Below, in pieces: positions 1 to 8,574 of a DNA stretch of 64,000 nucleotides. This DNA comes from VBOC01 sp964512655 (lineage in GTDB: Bacteria; Bacteroidota; Ignavibacteria; UBA10030; SZUA-254). The translations under genes were made by a program, and so were the position numbers. Each line of letters begins with the position of its first letter. Position 1 is the stretch's first letter. Location of the stretch: the NCBI GenBank assembly GCA_964512655.1, contig CAZEJT010000001.1, positions 682,001 through 746,000 of the forward strand. Reading direction: 5' to 3'. The notes under the pieces are model-generated. The model saw only the letters and a program-made list of their open reading frames with translations, ran no database searches and had not been told where the DNA came from.

Positions 1-170
1 TGGAAGGAGAGGAAGTTTCCGGAAGGCGCCATGTTCCTGTTTCGTCGATACCGTTGCAGCGTTATGGGAAACCGTCCGATATCACTGATCTCGTGGTTTT
101 TCTGGCCACAACCGCATCATATATGACCGGCCAGGTCCTGGTAGCAGACGGCGGCCGGTCGATCCCGTAA
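1..170 (+). CDS. Short-chain dehydrogenase/reductase, C-terminal fragment
   Basis: This is the 3' end of a gene that begins before the window. The reading frame through codons starting at position 3 ends at TAA 168-170. The last part reads PLQRYGKPSDITDLVVFLA, then SYMTGQVLVADGGRSIP. Both pieces are typical of the C-terminus of classical SDR oxidoreductases of the FabG/pteridine reductase kind: the R-x-G-x-P-x-D-I helix cap and the TGQ-x-x-x-x-DGG strand-loop. The substrate cannot be judged because the nucleotide-binding and catalytic regions are missing. The downstream LOG-family gene starts 31 bases after the stop on the same strand, so the two may be co-transcribed. Confidence 0.75.
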   Translation, partial: EGEEVSGRRHVPVSSIPLQRYGKPSDITDLVVFLATTASYMTGQVLVADGGRSIP

Positions 171-200
171 TCCCGGAGTAGACGAAAAGAGAACCCAAAC

Positions 201-1049
201 GTGAAGGCATACAAAGACGCTGAATTTCTCAATAGTCCCGCGGCGAGAGAGATCCGCATACTTTCGGAGTTTCTTGAACCGAGGGCCCGCTTCCGACAGG
301 AAGGCATCAGAAACACAGTTGTCGTCTTCGGATCGGCAAGAATTCTTCCGATGCCTGCCGCGAAGAAGAATCTCAGAGCGGTCGAGCGGGAATTCGCCGC
401 CAAGAAGAAGGGAGGAAAAGCGCTTGTAGAAAAACTTGACCGTGCGGTTCATGCCGTTGAAATGTCAAGGTACTATGACGACGCGGTTAAACTCAGTTCT
501 ATGCTTACGCGCTGGTCAAAAACTCTGAGCGAAGAGCGAAGATTCGTCATCTGTTCGGGTGGCGGCCCGGGTATCATGGAAGCTGCCAATAAGGGCGCTG
601 CCGACGCGGGGGGAAGATCGGTCGGGTTGAATATCACACTGCCGTTCGAGCAGAAGTCGAATAGATTCGTCACAAAAGAGCTCAGTTTTGAGTTTCACTA
701 CTTTTTCATGCGGAAGTTTTGGTTCGTTTACTTCGCAAAGGCTCTCGTGATGTTTCCCGGTGGCTTCGGCACTCTTGACGAGTTGTTCGAGGTCCTCACG
801 CTCGTGCAGACAAAAAAAGTGAAGAAACCTATGGCGGTGGTGCTCTACGGGCGGAAGTATTGGGAAGAGGTCGTTAACTTCAACGCGATGGTCAAACACA
901 ACACGATCGGCAGGAAGGACAGGCGCCTCTTCAAGGTGGTCGATACCCCCGAGGATGCCTTCAGGTATCTCAAGAAAGCCCTCATCCGGAACGGTAATGC
1001 ATGGAATCCCGGGAGCACGCGCCGAAAGGGGGGAGGCCTACTTGCCTAA
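201..1049 (+). CDS. LOG family protein (TIGR00730-type Rossmann hydrolase)
   Basis: The 282-residue protein carries both signature motifs of the LOG family: GGGPGIMEAANKGA at about residues 120-133 and PGGFGTLDE at about 186-194. Proteins with these motifs bind nucleotides in a Rossmann fold, and the characterised members are cytokinin-activating phosphoribohydrolases that release a base from a nucleoside 5'-monophosphate. They were often mislabelled lysine decarboxylases. The protein is longer than the roughly 190-residue minimal LOG type, with an N-terminal helical extension of about 110 residues, and so resembles the bacterial long form. The start is GTG at 201. The actual substrate here is unknown. 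The 3' end contains the promoter of the tmRNA gene. Confidence 0.85.
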   Translation: MKAYKDAEFLNSPAAREIRILSEFLEPRARFRQEGIRNTVVVFGSARILPMPAAKKNLRAVEREFAAKKKGGKALVEKLDRAVHAVEMSRYYDDAVKLSSMLTRWSKTLSEERRFVICSGGGPGIMEAANKGAADAGGRSVGLNITLPFEQKSNRFVTKELSFEFHYFFMRKFWFVYFAKALVMFPGGFGTLDELFEVLTLVQTKKVKKPMAVVLYGRKYWEEVVNFNAMVKHNTIGRKDRRLFKVVDTPEDAFRYLKKALIRNGNAWNPGSTRRKGGGLLA

Positions 1050-1070
1050 CTCCGCACGATGTAGTATATT
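1042..1070 (+). promoter_or_regulatory. Sigma-70-type promoter of ssrA
   Basis: A -35 box TTGCCT (1042-1047) and a -10 box TATATT (1065-1070) are separated by exactly 17 bases. The predicted transcript start, 7-8 bases past the -10 box, falls on the first base of the tmRNA acceptor stem at 1078. The -35 box overlaps the last codons of the preceding LOG gene. Confidence 0.65.
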
Positions 1071-1077
1071 GCTTCAA

Positions 1078-1429
1078 GGGGATGACATGGATTCGACGGA
1101 GACGAGAATGGTCTCGACTGCATCCCGTGCTCTCCGCGTTGCACGATAATAAAGCGGAAAACCATAAGTGCAGACTACAACTACGCACTGGCTGCTTAAT
1201 TAAAGCAACCCATCCTCTGCGGTCCCGACCGGCGGACTGCAACAGGGTGTCGACTTAGCCGGGATAGCCCCTCGGCTCCCTCAGGTCCGCGGGGTGAAGA
1301 TGAACTGAGGTAAGCCGCGCGTACCGCGTTTGCTCCGGTCACCGCGGAAGAGCTCACAAGAGCAGACTAAGGATGTAGAAGTCTTGATGGTTTTCTCTTC
1401 GGACCGGGGTTCGATTCCCCGCATCTCCA
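1078..1429 (+). ncRNA. ssrA: Transfer-messenger RNA (tmRNA)
   Basis: tmRNA rescues stalled ribosomes and tags the unfinished protein for degradation. The 5' end GGGGATG pairs over seven positions with CATCTCC at 1422-1428, forming the alanyl-tRNA-like acceptor stem. The family's GGATTCGACGG block follows at about 1088. The T arm contains GGGTTCGATTCCC (1407 onward) just before the acceptor strand. The tag frame runs from GCA 1170 to TAA 1197-1199 and encodes ADYNYALAA, with TAAGT just upstream as in the resume-codon context of other tmRNAs. The 3' CCA is not encoded after the discriminator A at 1429. At about 352 nt it is a one-piece tmRNA of normal length. Confidence 0.96.
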
Positions 1430-1432
1430 CTT

Positions 1433-1456
1433 GAAGCCGCCTCGAAGGGCGGCTTC
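1433..1456 (+). terminator. Stem-loop terminator after ssrA
   Basis: GAAGCCGCC (1433-1441) and GGCGGCTTC (1448-1456) form a perfect nine-base-pair stem around a six-base loop, starting four bases after the tmRNA 3' end. The following sequence (ATTCATTC) is only moderately T-rich, so it is a plausible but not ideal intrinsic terminator. It may also define the precursor 3' end for processing. Confidence 0.65.
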
Positions 1457-1547
1457 ATTCATTCAGGGACTGCTGGAAGGGAGCCGCCTAAGGCTCTCAA
1501 AAGAATGGTTTTGCATTTCTCAATCAAAAGTCTGATCTTGGCGCTTC

Positions 1548-2393
1548 GTGACCGAAAGTAATAATAGAATTCCATTTGTCAAGATGAGCGGAGCGGGGAA
1601 CGACTTCGTCCTCGTCGACCAGTTTGAGCATCGGGGCTCGAGGGAGTGGTCGCGGCTTGCCGCAATTCTCTGCAACCGTCGATACGGAATAGGCGCAGAC
1701 GGGCTCCTGATCCTTGCTCCCAGCCGAACCTCCGATTTCAGAATGGACTACTACAACGCAGACGGGAGCTTCGGAGGGATGTGCGGCAACGGGGGACGGT
1801 GCGCGGCGGCCTACTACATGACAAAACACTCCCGAAACCAGGCACGCTTTGAAGCTCTCGGCGATTTCTACGCAGCGAGCCGGTCCGGTCCGAATATCAT
1901 CCTGCGGATGAAGAACCCCGTCGGAGTCCGCCTCAACATGAGCCTCACGATCGAGGGAATTTCCCTACCTTTCCACTTTATTGACACCGGGGCGCCGCAC
2001 GCCGTGTTGTTCGAATCTGAACTCCCCAGGCAGGTCCGCTCGGTTATCGACTCTGAGGGAATCATTTCACTCGGGCGCAGAATCCGGGAAGACTCGTTGT
2101 TTGAGCCTGGCGGAACCAACGTGGATTTCGTTCGGTTACGACCGAAGGGCTCGATTTCGATGCGGTCGTACGAGCGCGGAGTAGAAGACGAAACACTCGC
2201 GTGCGGCACGGGAGCAGTCGCGTGCTCCGTAATTTCAGCTCTAGTCAAAGGCATCGTGCCTCCGGTCGAGGTTCTGACACGAAGTAACGAGATCCTCACG
2301 GTTCGCTTCGATCAGGCAGGGGAGAGGGTGGAGAATGTCGACCTGGAAGGGCCCGCCCTCGTCGTGTACAAAGGCGAGTGGATACCTTCATGA
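1548..2393 (+). CDS. dapF: Diaminopimelate epimerase
   Basis: This enzyme interconverts LL- and meso-diaminopimelate in the last shared step to lysine and peptidoglycan precursors, in the cytoplasm. The 281 residues match the family length. The two catalytic cysteines are visible: Cys79 in MCGNGGR and Cys219 in ACGTGAVAC. The N-terminal KMSGAGNDFV block and the N-A-D-G-S loop before Cys79 are also family signatures. The start is GTG at 1548, because the next ATG lies inside the conserved KMSGAGNDF block. It stands alone between tmRNA and the Rieske/cytochrome b genes, with no other lysine genes nearby. Confidence 0.95.
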   Translation: MTESNNRIPFVKMSGAGNDFVLVDQFEHRGSREWSRLAAILCNRRYGIGADGLLILAPSRTSDFRMDYYNADGSFGGMCGNGGRCAAAYYMTKHSRNQARFEALGDFYAASRSGPNIILRMKNPVGVRLNMSLTIEGISLPFHFIDTGAPHAVLFESELPRQVRSVIDSEGIISLGRRIREDSLFEPGGTNVDFVRLRPKGSISMRSYERGVEDETLACGTGAVACSVISALVKGIVPPVEVLTRSNEILTVRFDQAGERVENVDLEGPALVVYKGEWIPS

Positions 2394-2512
2394 ACCCGGT
2401 GTACTACACGCGCCACACCGTGGCTCCGTGCATGAGTAGAAACGGCCGGCAAGCACAACGATTCTGATGGCACAGAAATTGCAATCGAATGCCGGTGAAT
2501 GGACTCTACTGA

Positions 2513-2953
2513 ATGAACGGACAGAATAATCTTACGAGAAGAAGCTTCCTCGGAGGGGCGTTAACGGCATGGCTTGCTGTCACTTGCCTCCCGGCTCTTT
2601 ATGCCGCAGTCAGATACATCGTACCACCGAATATCCGGGAACGCGTCATGGATGTTATCAATGCGGGGAAGTTCAGCGACATTCCTTTCAACAGCGCGAA
2701 GATTGTCAAGTTCAACAAGAAGGCGATCATTCTTGTACGAACGGAAGGGGAGCAAGTGAAGGCGTTTTCTGCTGTCTGTACGCACCTCGGATGCATCGTC
2801 GAGTTCAAGCCTGGCGAGAGGATCTTCAAGTGTAATTGTCACGGGAGCCAGTTCGACCTCACCGGGAAGAATATCGCGGGGCCCGCTCCCGCGCCGCTCA
2901 AACCGTTCAGGGTAGAGCTCAAGGAGGACAATATTTTTCTCTCGCAAACCTAA
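2513..2953 (+). CDS. qcrA: Rieske iron-sulfur subunit of a bc/b6-type quinol oxidase complex
   Basis: The 146-residue protein begins with a Tat-type signal (TRRSFLGG at about residues 8-15) and one membrane helix, followed by a Rieske fold. Box I is CTHLGC (residues 89-94) and box II is CNCHGS (107-112). By family analogy Cys89, His91, Cys107 and His110 hold the [2Fe-2S] cluster, and Cys94 and Cys109 form the stabilising disulfide. It accepts electrons from menaquinol at the outer face of the membrane and passes them to a cytochrome c. It is immediately followed by the cytochrome b gene, with one base between stop and start, so the two are co-translated. Confidence 0.93.
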   Translation: MNGQNNLTRRSFLGGALTAWLAVTCLPALYAAVRYIVPPNIRERVMDVINAGKFSDIPFNSAKIVKFNKKAIILVRTEGEQVKAFSAVCTHLGCIVEFKPGERIFKCNCHGSQFDLTGKNIAGPAPAPLKPFRVELKEDNIFLSQT

Positions 2954-2954
2954 C

Positions 2955-4028
2955 GTGATGGTTTCATCCTTGATGAGCTCGATTGCCGAGTTCCTGCGCG
3001 ACCGGCTCCGATACGGAGCCGTGCTCGAATTCCTCTCGCAGAAGAAAGTTCCCCGTCACCGACATTCCTTCTGGTACATCTTCGGGGGATTGACCTTCTT
3101 TTTCTTCCTCGTCCAGCTGGTCACGGGGGTGCTCCTTCTGATCTATTACACCCCGACCCCTCAGGGCGCAAACGAGAGTGTCAGGTTCATCAAGGATCAG
3201 GTGCCCTTCGGGTGGTTGATCCGTTCTCTCCATTCGTGGTCGGCCAACCTCATGATAGGGACGCTTTTCGTACACCTGTTCAGCGTGTTCTTTATGAAGG
3301 CCTACCGCAAGCCCCGGGAGCTGATGTGGATCAGCGGTGTGATTCTCATGCTCCTTGTTCTCGGATTCGGGTTTACCGGTTATCTTCTCCCGTGGGATAC
3401 CGTGGCGTATTTTGCCACTCAAATCGGGACCGAGATCCCGCGCTCTATACCGGTGGTCGGTGAGCTCGTCGTGTCGATCTTGAGGGGGGGCGAATTCATC
3501 GCCGAGGAGAGTCTCAAGCGATTATTCGCGTTACATGTCGTTATTCTTCCCCTTATAACGATTGTGGTTGTGGCATTTCATCTAATTCTAAATCAGGTCC
3601 AGGGAACGAGCGTGCCGATTGGGCTCGTGCCGAGGAAACCGGGACTGCCGTTCTATCCGAATTATATGTACAGGGATGCGATTACATGGAGTGCCGGCAC
3701 ATTGCTCCTGGTTTGCCTGGCCCTCATCTATCCGGTCCAATTGGGGGTGAAAGCCGATCCGTTCGCCTCTGCGCCGCCCGGCATACATCCGGAGTGGTAC
3801 TTTCTGACGCTCTACGAGACCCTGAGGCTTGTGCCTTCCTCAATCTTCGGCGTGAACAGCGAGGTTATTGTGAATGTCGGCGTGGGATTCGTGGTCCTGG
3901 CGCTGTTAGCAGTGCCGTTTCTTGACAGGACCGCCTCTATGGAACGGCGCGGGATTGTCTTTCACCTCATCGGGATAACCGCCATAACGTACATGGCTCT
4001 GGCCATCACTCTTGCCTACTTAACTTGA
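2955..4028 (+). CDS. qcrB: Cytochrome b subunit, fused b6/subunit IV form
   Basis: This is the haem- and quinone-binding membrane core of the cytochrome bc/b6 complex. At 357 residues it joins the b6-like half and the subunit IV-like half in one chain. Haem ligands appear as His93/His107 in the second helix region and His194/His209 in the fourth. The spacing is 14 in the first pair but 15 in the second, which is the b6-type pattern rather than the mitochondrial-type 14/14. The Qo-site PEWY motif follows GIH at about residues 275-280. Hydrophobic segments fit eight helices. Start codons GTG 2955 and ATG 2958 are both possible. No cytochrome c1 or f gene follows. Confidence 0.93.
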   Translation: MMVSSLMSSIAEFLRDRLRYGAVLEFLSQKKVPRHRHSFWYIFGGLTFFFFLVQLVTGVLLLIYYTPTPQGANESVRFIKDQVPFGWLIRSLHSWSANLMIGTLFVHLFSVFFMKAYRKPRELMWISGVILMLLVLGFGFTGYLLPWDTVAYFATQIGTEIPRSIPVVGELVVSILRGGEFIAEESLKRLFALHVVILPLITIVVVAFHLILNQVQGTSVPIGLVPRKPGLPFYPNYMYRDAITWSAGTLLLVCLALIYPVQLGVKADPFASAPPGIHPEWYFLTLYETLRLVPSSIFGVNSEVIVNVGVGFVVLALLAVPFLDRTASMERRGIVFHLIGITAITYMALAITLAYLT

Positions 4029-4044
4029 TACGAATCGGCGGCGC

Positions 4045-4206
4045 ATGAAAGACTCGCTCAACCAGGCGGTGGCCTCCGGTGCAGGGATTCCCGATTGGGG
4101 TACCAGGATGGCCGTTCTTGTGATACTTGCCGTTGCGGTATCGGTCACGGTGTTGCTCTTGTACGTCAAAATGCGCGAGGCCGACAAGAGGGCTGCGCGA
4201 GAATGA
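4045..4206 (+). CDS. Small single-helix membrane protein downstream of qcrB
   Basis: This is a 53-residue frame from ATG 4045 to TGA 4204-4206. The chain starts MKDSLNQAVASGAG, has one hydrophobic segment (about residues 22-42, rich in V, L and A) and ends in a basic, charged tail (KMREADKRAARE). This is what a single-pass membrane peptide with a positive cytoplasmic side looks like. It starts 17 bases after the qcrB stop on the same strand, so it could be a small accessory subunit of the complex. I do not recognise a named family. The 80-base gap to the convergent purL end holds a weak GCGCC/GGCGC hairpin (4209-4226) but no clear terminator. Confidence 0.6.
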   Translation: MKDSLNQAVASGAGIPDWGTRMAVLVILAVAVSVTVLLLYVKMREADKRAARE

Positions 4207-4286
4207 TCGCGCCAGTCTGTCGGCGCTCGGAGGCGCAGATTGTCCTATAATATATCTTATGTAAAGTTGATAATCTTACCTTTAAT

Positions 4287-6545
4287 CTAGAGCCCCCTCG
4301 CATTCACTCCAAGCCGCTTTTCCAGCGCTCCCTCATAGATCTCCCCTATCTCGTCAAGGGATACCCTGATCAGGCCCTTGATCGACAATTCCTCTCCGCT
4401 CACATTTCCGATGCACCTCGACTCTACTTCGCGTTCCAAAAGAATTGAATTCACGGTTTCCAGGAACCTGCGCTCAACAGAGATGACGATTCTCGATTGG
4501 TCCTCGCCGAAGAGAAAATAGTCGGCGCGAATCCCCCCACGGTCGAGCTCCACCCGTGCTCCCATCCTGCTCCCGAATAGACAGCATTCTGCAAGCGCAC
4601 ATGCGATACCGCCTTCGCTCACATCGTGGGCCGACCTTACAAGCCCTCTCCGGATGAGGAGAAGGAGGGTTTCCTGAAGATTCTTTTCCTTGAACAGATC
4701 GATAGGAGGGGCGTCTCCCAAAACTGCGCCATGAATCACCCTGAGGTATTCCGAGCCCCCGATGTGGCCGAAGGTTTTCCCAAGGATCATGATGGCGTCG
4801 CCTTCGTTCCGGAAGCCGGCAGAGGTGGCATCCCCGACATCCTCGAGTTCACCCAGCATTCCGATCACAGGGCTCGGATAGATCGGGCCCTCAGGACTCT
4901 CGTTGTAGAAGCTCACGTTCCCTCCTGTGACAGGAGTCTCCAGCGCCCTGCATGCATCCCCGATACCACGGACTGACTCTTTGAATTGCCAGAACATCTC
5001 GGGCTTCCGGGGGTTTCCAAAGTTCAAACAGTTTGTTATCGCAAGAGGCTTAGCGCCGGCACATGCAACGTTCCGCGCGCTCTCGGCTACTGCGATTTGT
5101 GCTCCCCGATAAGGGTTGAGATAGACGTACCTGGGATTGCAGTCGGTCTTCATAGCCAAGGCCTTCGAGCTCCCTTTGATCCTTATGACCGCCGCATCGC
5201 CGGGCCCGGACCGGACGTTGTCAGTCCGCACCATCGAGTCGTATTGGGTCCAGATCCAACGCTTCGATGCGATATTCGGGCTCCCCAGCAGGCGCCGCAG
5301 CGTATCGGCGTAACCAAGCGGCTCCGGCACATCATTGTCGTCAAGTTTCCGGACCAGCCCGATATATCCCGGCTCGGTGCTCGATGGTTCATATACCGGA
5401 GCACCCCCGCCGAGAACAAGGGCCTCCGGCGGAACATCGGCGACCTTTACGCCGTGATGGCGTATAATCAGGTTTTTCTCCTCCGTGACGTTCCCGATCA
5501 CCTCGCACCCGAGACCCCATTTCCCGAAGATCATTCGTATTTCCGACTCATCCCCGGGTGAGAGGACGAGCAACATCCTCTCCTGCGATTCTGACAGCAT
5601 GATTTCGTAAGGGGTCATGCCAGACTCCCGCATGGGCACCTTTTCAAGATCGATGACCATCCCAACGCCGCCCTTTGCGCTCATCTCGGATGTTGAGCAT
5701 GTGATTCCGGCGGCGCCCATATCCTGTATTCCTATCACAAGGCGGGCGCGGATTGCTTCGAGTGTTGCTTCAAGAAGCAGTTTCTCGGTAAAGGGATCGC
5801 CGACTTGAACGGACGGCCTCTTCGCCTGAGAAGATTCGGATATTTCTTCCGAGGCGAAAGTAGCGCCGTGGATACCATCCCGTCCGGTCGATGACCCCAC
5901 GATCATGACCAGGTTACCGGGCCCACTAGCCTTCGCACGAACGATTCTATCCCTTCGTACAATCCCAACCGCCATGGCGTTCACGAGAGGGTTCTCGTTG
6001 AAACACTCCTCGAAGTACGTATCTCCCCCGACAGTCGGCACTCCGAAGCTGTTGCCGTAATCGCCTATCCCCTTCACTATACCCTTCGCCAGATATCGCG
6101 TCCGTGGGTTATCAGGATGTCCGAACCTAAGGGAATTTAGGGCGGCCACCGGTCGGGCGCCCATCGTGAAGATATCGCGCATGATCCCGCCAACTCCCGT
6201 TGCCGCCCCCTGATACGGCTCCACTGCCGAAGGATGATTGTGGCTTTCGATCTTGAATGCTACCGCAAGACCCTCGCCAATGTCAACGAGGCCGGCATTT
6301 TCGTCTCCCGCCGATGCCAGGAGTCTTGGCCCCGAGCGGGGGAGCTTTCTGAGCTCTGCGATCGAATTCTTGTACGAACAATGCTCACTCCACATGACGC
6401 TGAATATCCCAAGCTCTGTAAATGTTGGAGTTCGTCCCAGGATCTCCAGCATTTTCTGGTATTCGATCTCTTCGAGCCCGTGCTTCATCGCAGTCTCGAG
6501 ATCGACGGCAGGCTCGAGCCCTATTGCACTCATTGTTTCACTCAT
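4287..6545 (-). CDS. purL: Phosphoribosylformylglycinamidine synthase subunit PurL
   Basis: PurL makes formylglycinamidine ribonucleotide from FGAR, ATP and glutamine-derived ammonia, step four of purine synthesis. The 752-residue length is that of the small (Bacillus-type) PurL, which works with separate PurQ and PurS; neither is in the window. Family blocks visible include SVMWSEHCSYKNS near residue 50 with the catalytic-region histidine, FKIESHNHPSAVEPYQGAATG near 95-115, and the repeated AIRS-like half starting near residue 400. It is the last gene of the operon, six bases after the biotin carrier gene, and converges with the cytochrome b cluster. Confidence 0.96.
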   Translation of the reverse strand: MSETMSAIGLEPAVDLETAMKHGLEEIEYQKMLEILGRTPTFTELGIFSVMWSEHCSYKNSIAELRKLPRSGPRLLASAGDENAGLVDIGEGLAVAFKIESHNHPSAVEPYQGAATGVGGIMRDIFTMGARPVAALNSLRFGHPDNPRTRYLAKGIVKGIGDYGNSFGVPTVGGDTYFEECFNENPLVNAMAVGIVRRDRIVRAKASGPGNLVMIVGSSTGRDGIHGATFASEEISESSQAKRPSVQVGDPFTEKLLLEATLEAIRARLVIGIQDMGAAGITCSTSEMSAKGGVGMVIDLEKVPMRESGMTPYEIMLSESQERMLLVLSPGDESEIRMIFGKWGLGCEVIGNVTEEKNLIIRHHGVKVADVPPEALVLGGGAPVYEPSSTEPGYIGLVRKLDDNDVPEPLGYADTLRRLLGSPNIASKRWIWTQYDSMVRTDNVRSGPGDAAVIRIKGSSKALAMKTDCNPRYVYLNPYRGAQIAVAESARNVACAGAKPLAITNCLNFGNPRKPEMFWQFKESVRGIGDACRALETPVTGGNVSFYNESPEGPIYPSPVIGMLGELEDVGDATSAGFRNEGDAIMILGKTFGHIGGSEYLRVIHGAVLGDAPPIDLFKEKNLQETLLLLIRRGLVRSAHDVSEGGIACALAECCLFGSRMGARVELDRGGIRADYFLFGEDQSRIVISVERRFLETVNSILLEREVESRCIGNVSGEELSIKGLIRVSLDEIGEIYEGALEKRLGVNARGL

Positions 6546-6551
6546 CTGTTT

Positions 6552-7070
6552 TCAGGCCGGATCAAGCGTCACGAGTGTCTGGTCCTTCTCTACGGTTGCA
6601 TGCTCCTTGACAAGGATCTCCCTGATCCTCCCCGGGACTGGTGATCGAATCTCATTCTCCATCTTCATCGCCTCGAGAATCATGACCGGGGCGCCCGCGA
6701 CGATGGTATCCCCTTTCCTGACCCTGATCGATGAAACAAACCCGGGCATCGGCGCCCGAACGGAAGAGTGTGGGTTTACCGAAGAACGCTGTCCGGAGAA
6801 ACGGGCCAATATCCGGCTCCGCTCGTCTGACAGCGTTACATTAACCACAAAGCATCCGATCCACACCTCGTAACGAGTATCCTCCCTCTTTCTCAGGTAA
6901 ACCTGCCGTCTCTTGCCGTCGAGCCTTAACTCGAAAATGTCGGCCCCCTCTCTTTTCAACATGGCCTCAAGCCGCCTCCCCCCCAGGGAAACATCTCCGG
7001 AAGCGTGCGTTTCTATCGTAATTGTTTCTCCTTCCGTAACCACATCGAATTTTGATGTCTCCTGCTCCAT
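6552..7070 (-). CDS. Biotin carboxyl carrier protein subunit
   Basis: The 172-residue protein ends in a biotinyl domain (about residues 103-172) with the biotin attachment site EAMKMENE, modified lysine at about position 136. The N-terminal hundred residues resemble the linker region found in acyl-CoA/pyruvate carboxylase carrier proteins rather than the short AccB. Biotin on the lysine carries CO2 from the biotin carboxylase to a carboxyltransferase. The start codon overlaps the end of the preceding biotin carboxylase gene by one base, so the two are a functional pair. No carboxyltransferase subunit is present, so the acyl-CoA (acetyl or propionyl) or pyruvate specificity cannot be told. Confidence 0.88.
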   Translation of the reverse strand: MEQETSKFDVVTEGETITIETHASGDVSLGGRRLEAMLKREGADIFELRLDGKRRQVYLRKREDTRYEVWIGCFVVNVTLSDERSRILARFSGQRSSVNPHSSVRAPMPGFVSSIRVRKGDTIVAGAPVMILEAMKMENEIRSPVPGRIREILVKEHATVEKDQTLVTLDPA

Positions 7071-8572
7071 CAGATCATGTACTCAAGGATTTTCGATCTC
7101 CACCCGCTGTCAATGCTGCCAGCCAAACCATTAGATTTGTTCCCCCTCAAAATTTGCTCTCTAAGAACCGCGGCAACCGCCGCGCCTGCGCGCACATCTG
7201 CCGGAGCTTTCAGACAATCAGGGCGAAGTTCTTCTTCAAGAAAACTGGTTCCATATTTCCCGGAGCGAAATTCAGCGTGATTTAAAACCCATAAGCATAA
7301 TGGGATATTAGTCTTTACGCCAAAGATCTCGTAGTTTTCAAGAACCCTCATCAATCGCTTCCGGGCCTCCTCCCGTGAATTTCCCCAGGCGATAACCTTG
7401 GAGAGCATCGGGTCATAATGGGTCGTGATCTCTGTCCCGCCTTCGAAGCCGCGGTCTTCCCGGATTCCAAGCCCCGTCGGCGCCTTGAAGCCGACGATTG
7501 TACCGGTTGTGGGGAAAAAGCCATTTTCGGGATCCTCAGCATAGACTCGGGCTTCGATGGCGTGACCCCGGAATTCGACATCCTTCTGGCCTACCGAGAG
7601 AGGCAATCCCTCGGCCACCCTGATCTGCTCCCAGACTATGTCCAATCCAACTCGCATCTCGGTCACCGGGTGTTCTACCTGCAGGCGTGTGTTGACCTCG
7701 AGAAAATAAAATCTGCCCTCGCGGTCAAGAATGAATTCCACGGTTCCGGCGTTGGTGTATCGGCTCTTTCGAATAAGCTTCAGTGCAGCTTCAGTGATAC
7801 GCCCTCTAAGTCCGGCGCTCACAACAGTTGACGGCGATTCTTCAATTATTTTCTGGTGCCTGCGTTGGACGCTGCACTCCCTCTCACCCAGATGGATTGC
7901 ATTTCCGGCCGAATCTGCGATCACCTGAACTTCAACATGCTTCGGGTCCTGTATATACTTCTCGAGAAAAAGCCTTCCATCGCCGAATGCAAGGAGAGCA
8001 TCGGCCCGAGCGCCGGCGAGAGCACTGCCAAGCTCCGCCTCGGAGCGCACAACCCGCATCCCCTTTCCACCCCCGCCACCTGCTGCCTTAACCAGGACAG
8101 GATAACCGGCGGCGCGAGCCGCCAATATTGCTGCCTTCAATGAAGAGAGCGGCTTCCGCGCACCCGGTACAACTGGGACTCCCACGGATTCCGCCAATCG
8201 TCGCGCGGAGATCTTATCTCCCAGGAGACGCATCGCGCCCTCTCCCGGCCCAATGAATAGCACTCCGGCGGACGTGACTGCTCTGGAAAAATGAGGGTTC
8301 TCCGAAAGAAACCCGTACCCCGGATGCACAGCATCGGCTCTTGATTGTTTGAGAGCCTTGAGAATGGCAGGGATATTGAGGTAACTCTCGGCAGCAGCGG
8401 AAGGGCCGAGTCCATACGACTCATCGGCGAGGCGCACATACGGTGCGTCCCGATCGGCATCCGAATAAACCGCAACTGTTTTCACATCGTGCTCCTTGCA
8501 ACTCCGGATCACGCGATTCGCGATTTCCCCTCTATTCGCAATAAAGACCTTTTGGATCCTTTTCTTTTTCAA
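7070..8572 (-). CDS. accC: Biotin carboxylase (ATP-grasp)
   Basis: This enzyme carboxylates the biotin of the carrier protein encoded just downstream, using ATP and bicarbonate. The 500-residue chain starts with KVFIANRGEIANRVIRSCK, the family N-terminus. It then has the glycine-rich ATP-grasp loop KAAGGGGGKGMR near residue 160, HLGERECSVQRRHQK near 230, and the EVNTRLQVEHPVTE catalytic block near 290. It is about 50 residues longer than E. coli AccC, as in alpha subunits of propionyl- or methylcrotonyl-type carboxylases. The start lies two bases from the mutS2 stop. The symbol accC describes the activity; the acceptor is undefined. Confidence 0.9.
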   Translation of the reverse strand: MKKKRIQKVFIANRGEIANRVIRSCKEHDVKTVAVYSDADRDAPYVRLADESYGLGPSAAAESYLNIPAILKALKQSRADAVHPGYGFLSENPHFSRAVTSAGVLFIGPGEGAMRLLGDKISARRLAESVGVPVVPGARKPLSSLKAAILAARAAGYPVLVKAAGGGGGKGMRVVRSEAELGSALAGARADALLAFGDGRLFLEKYIQDPKHVEVQVIADSAGNAIHLGERECSVQRRHQKIIEESPSTVVSAGLRGRITEAALKLIRKSRYTNAGTVEFILDREGRFYFLEVNTRLQVEHPVTEMRVGLDIVWEQIRVAEGLPLSVGQKDVEFRGHAIEARVYAEDPENGFFPTTGTIVGFKAPTGLGIREDRGFEGGTEITTHYDPMLSKVIAWGNSREEARKRLMRVLENYEIFGVKTNIPLCLWVLNHAEFRSGKYGTSFLEEELRPDCLKAPADVRAGAAVAAVLREQILRGNKSNGLAGSIDSGWRSKILEYMI

Positions 8573-8574
8573 GG

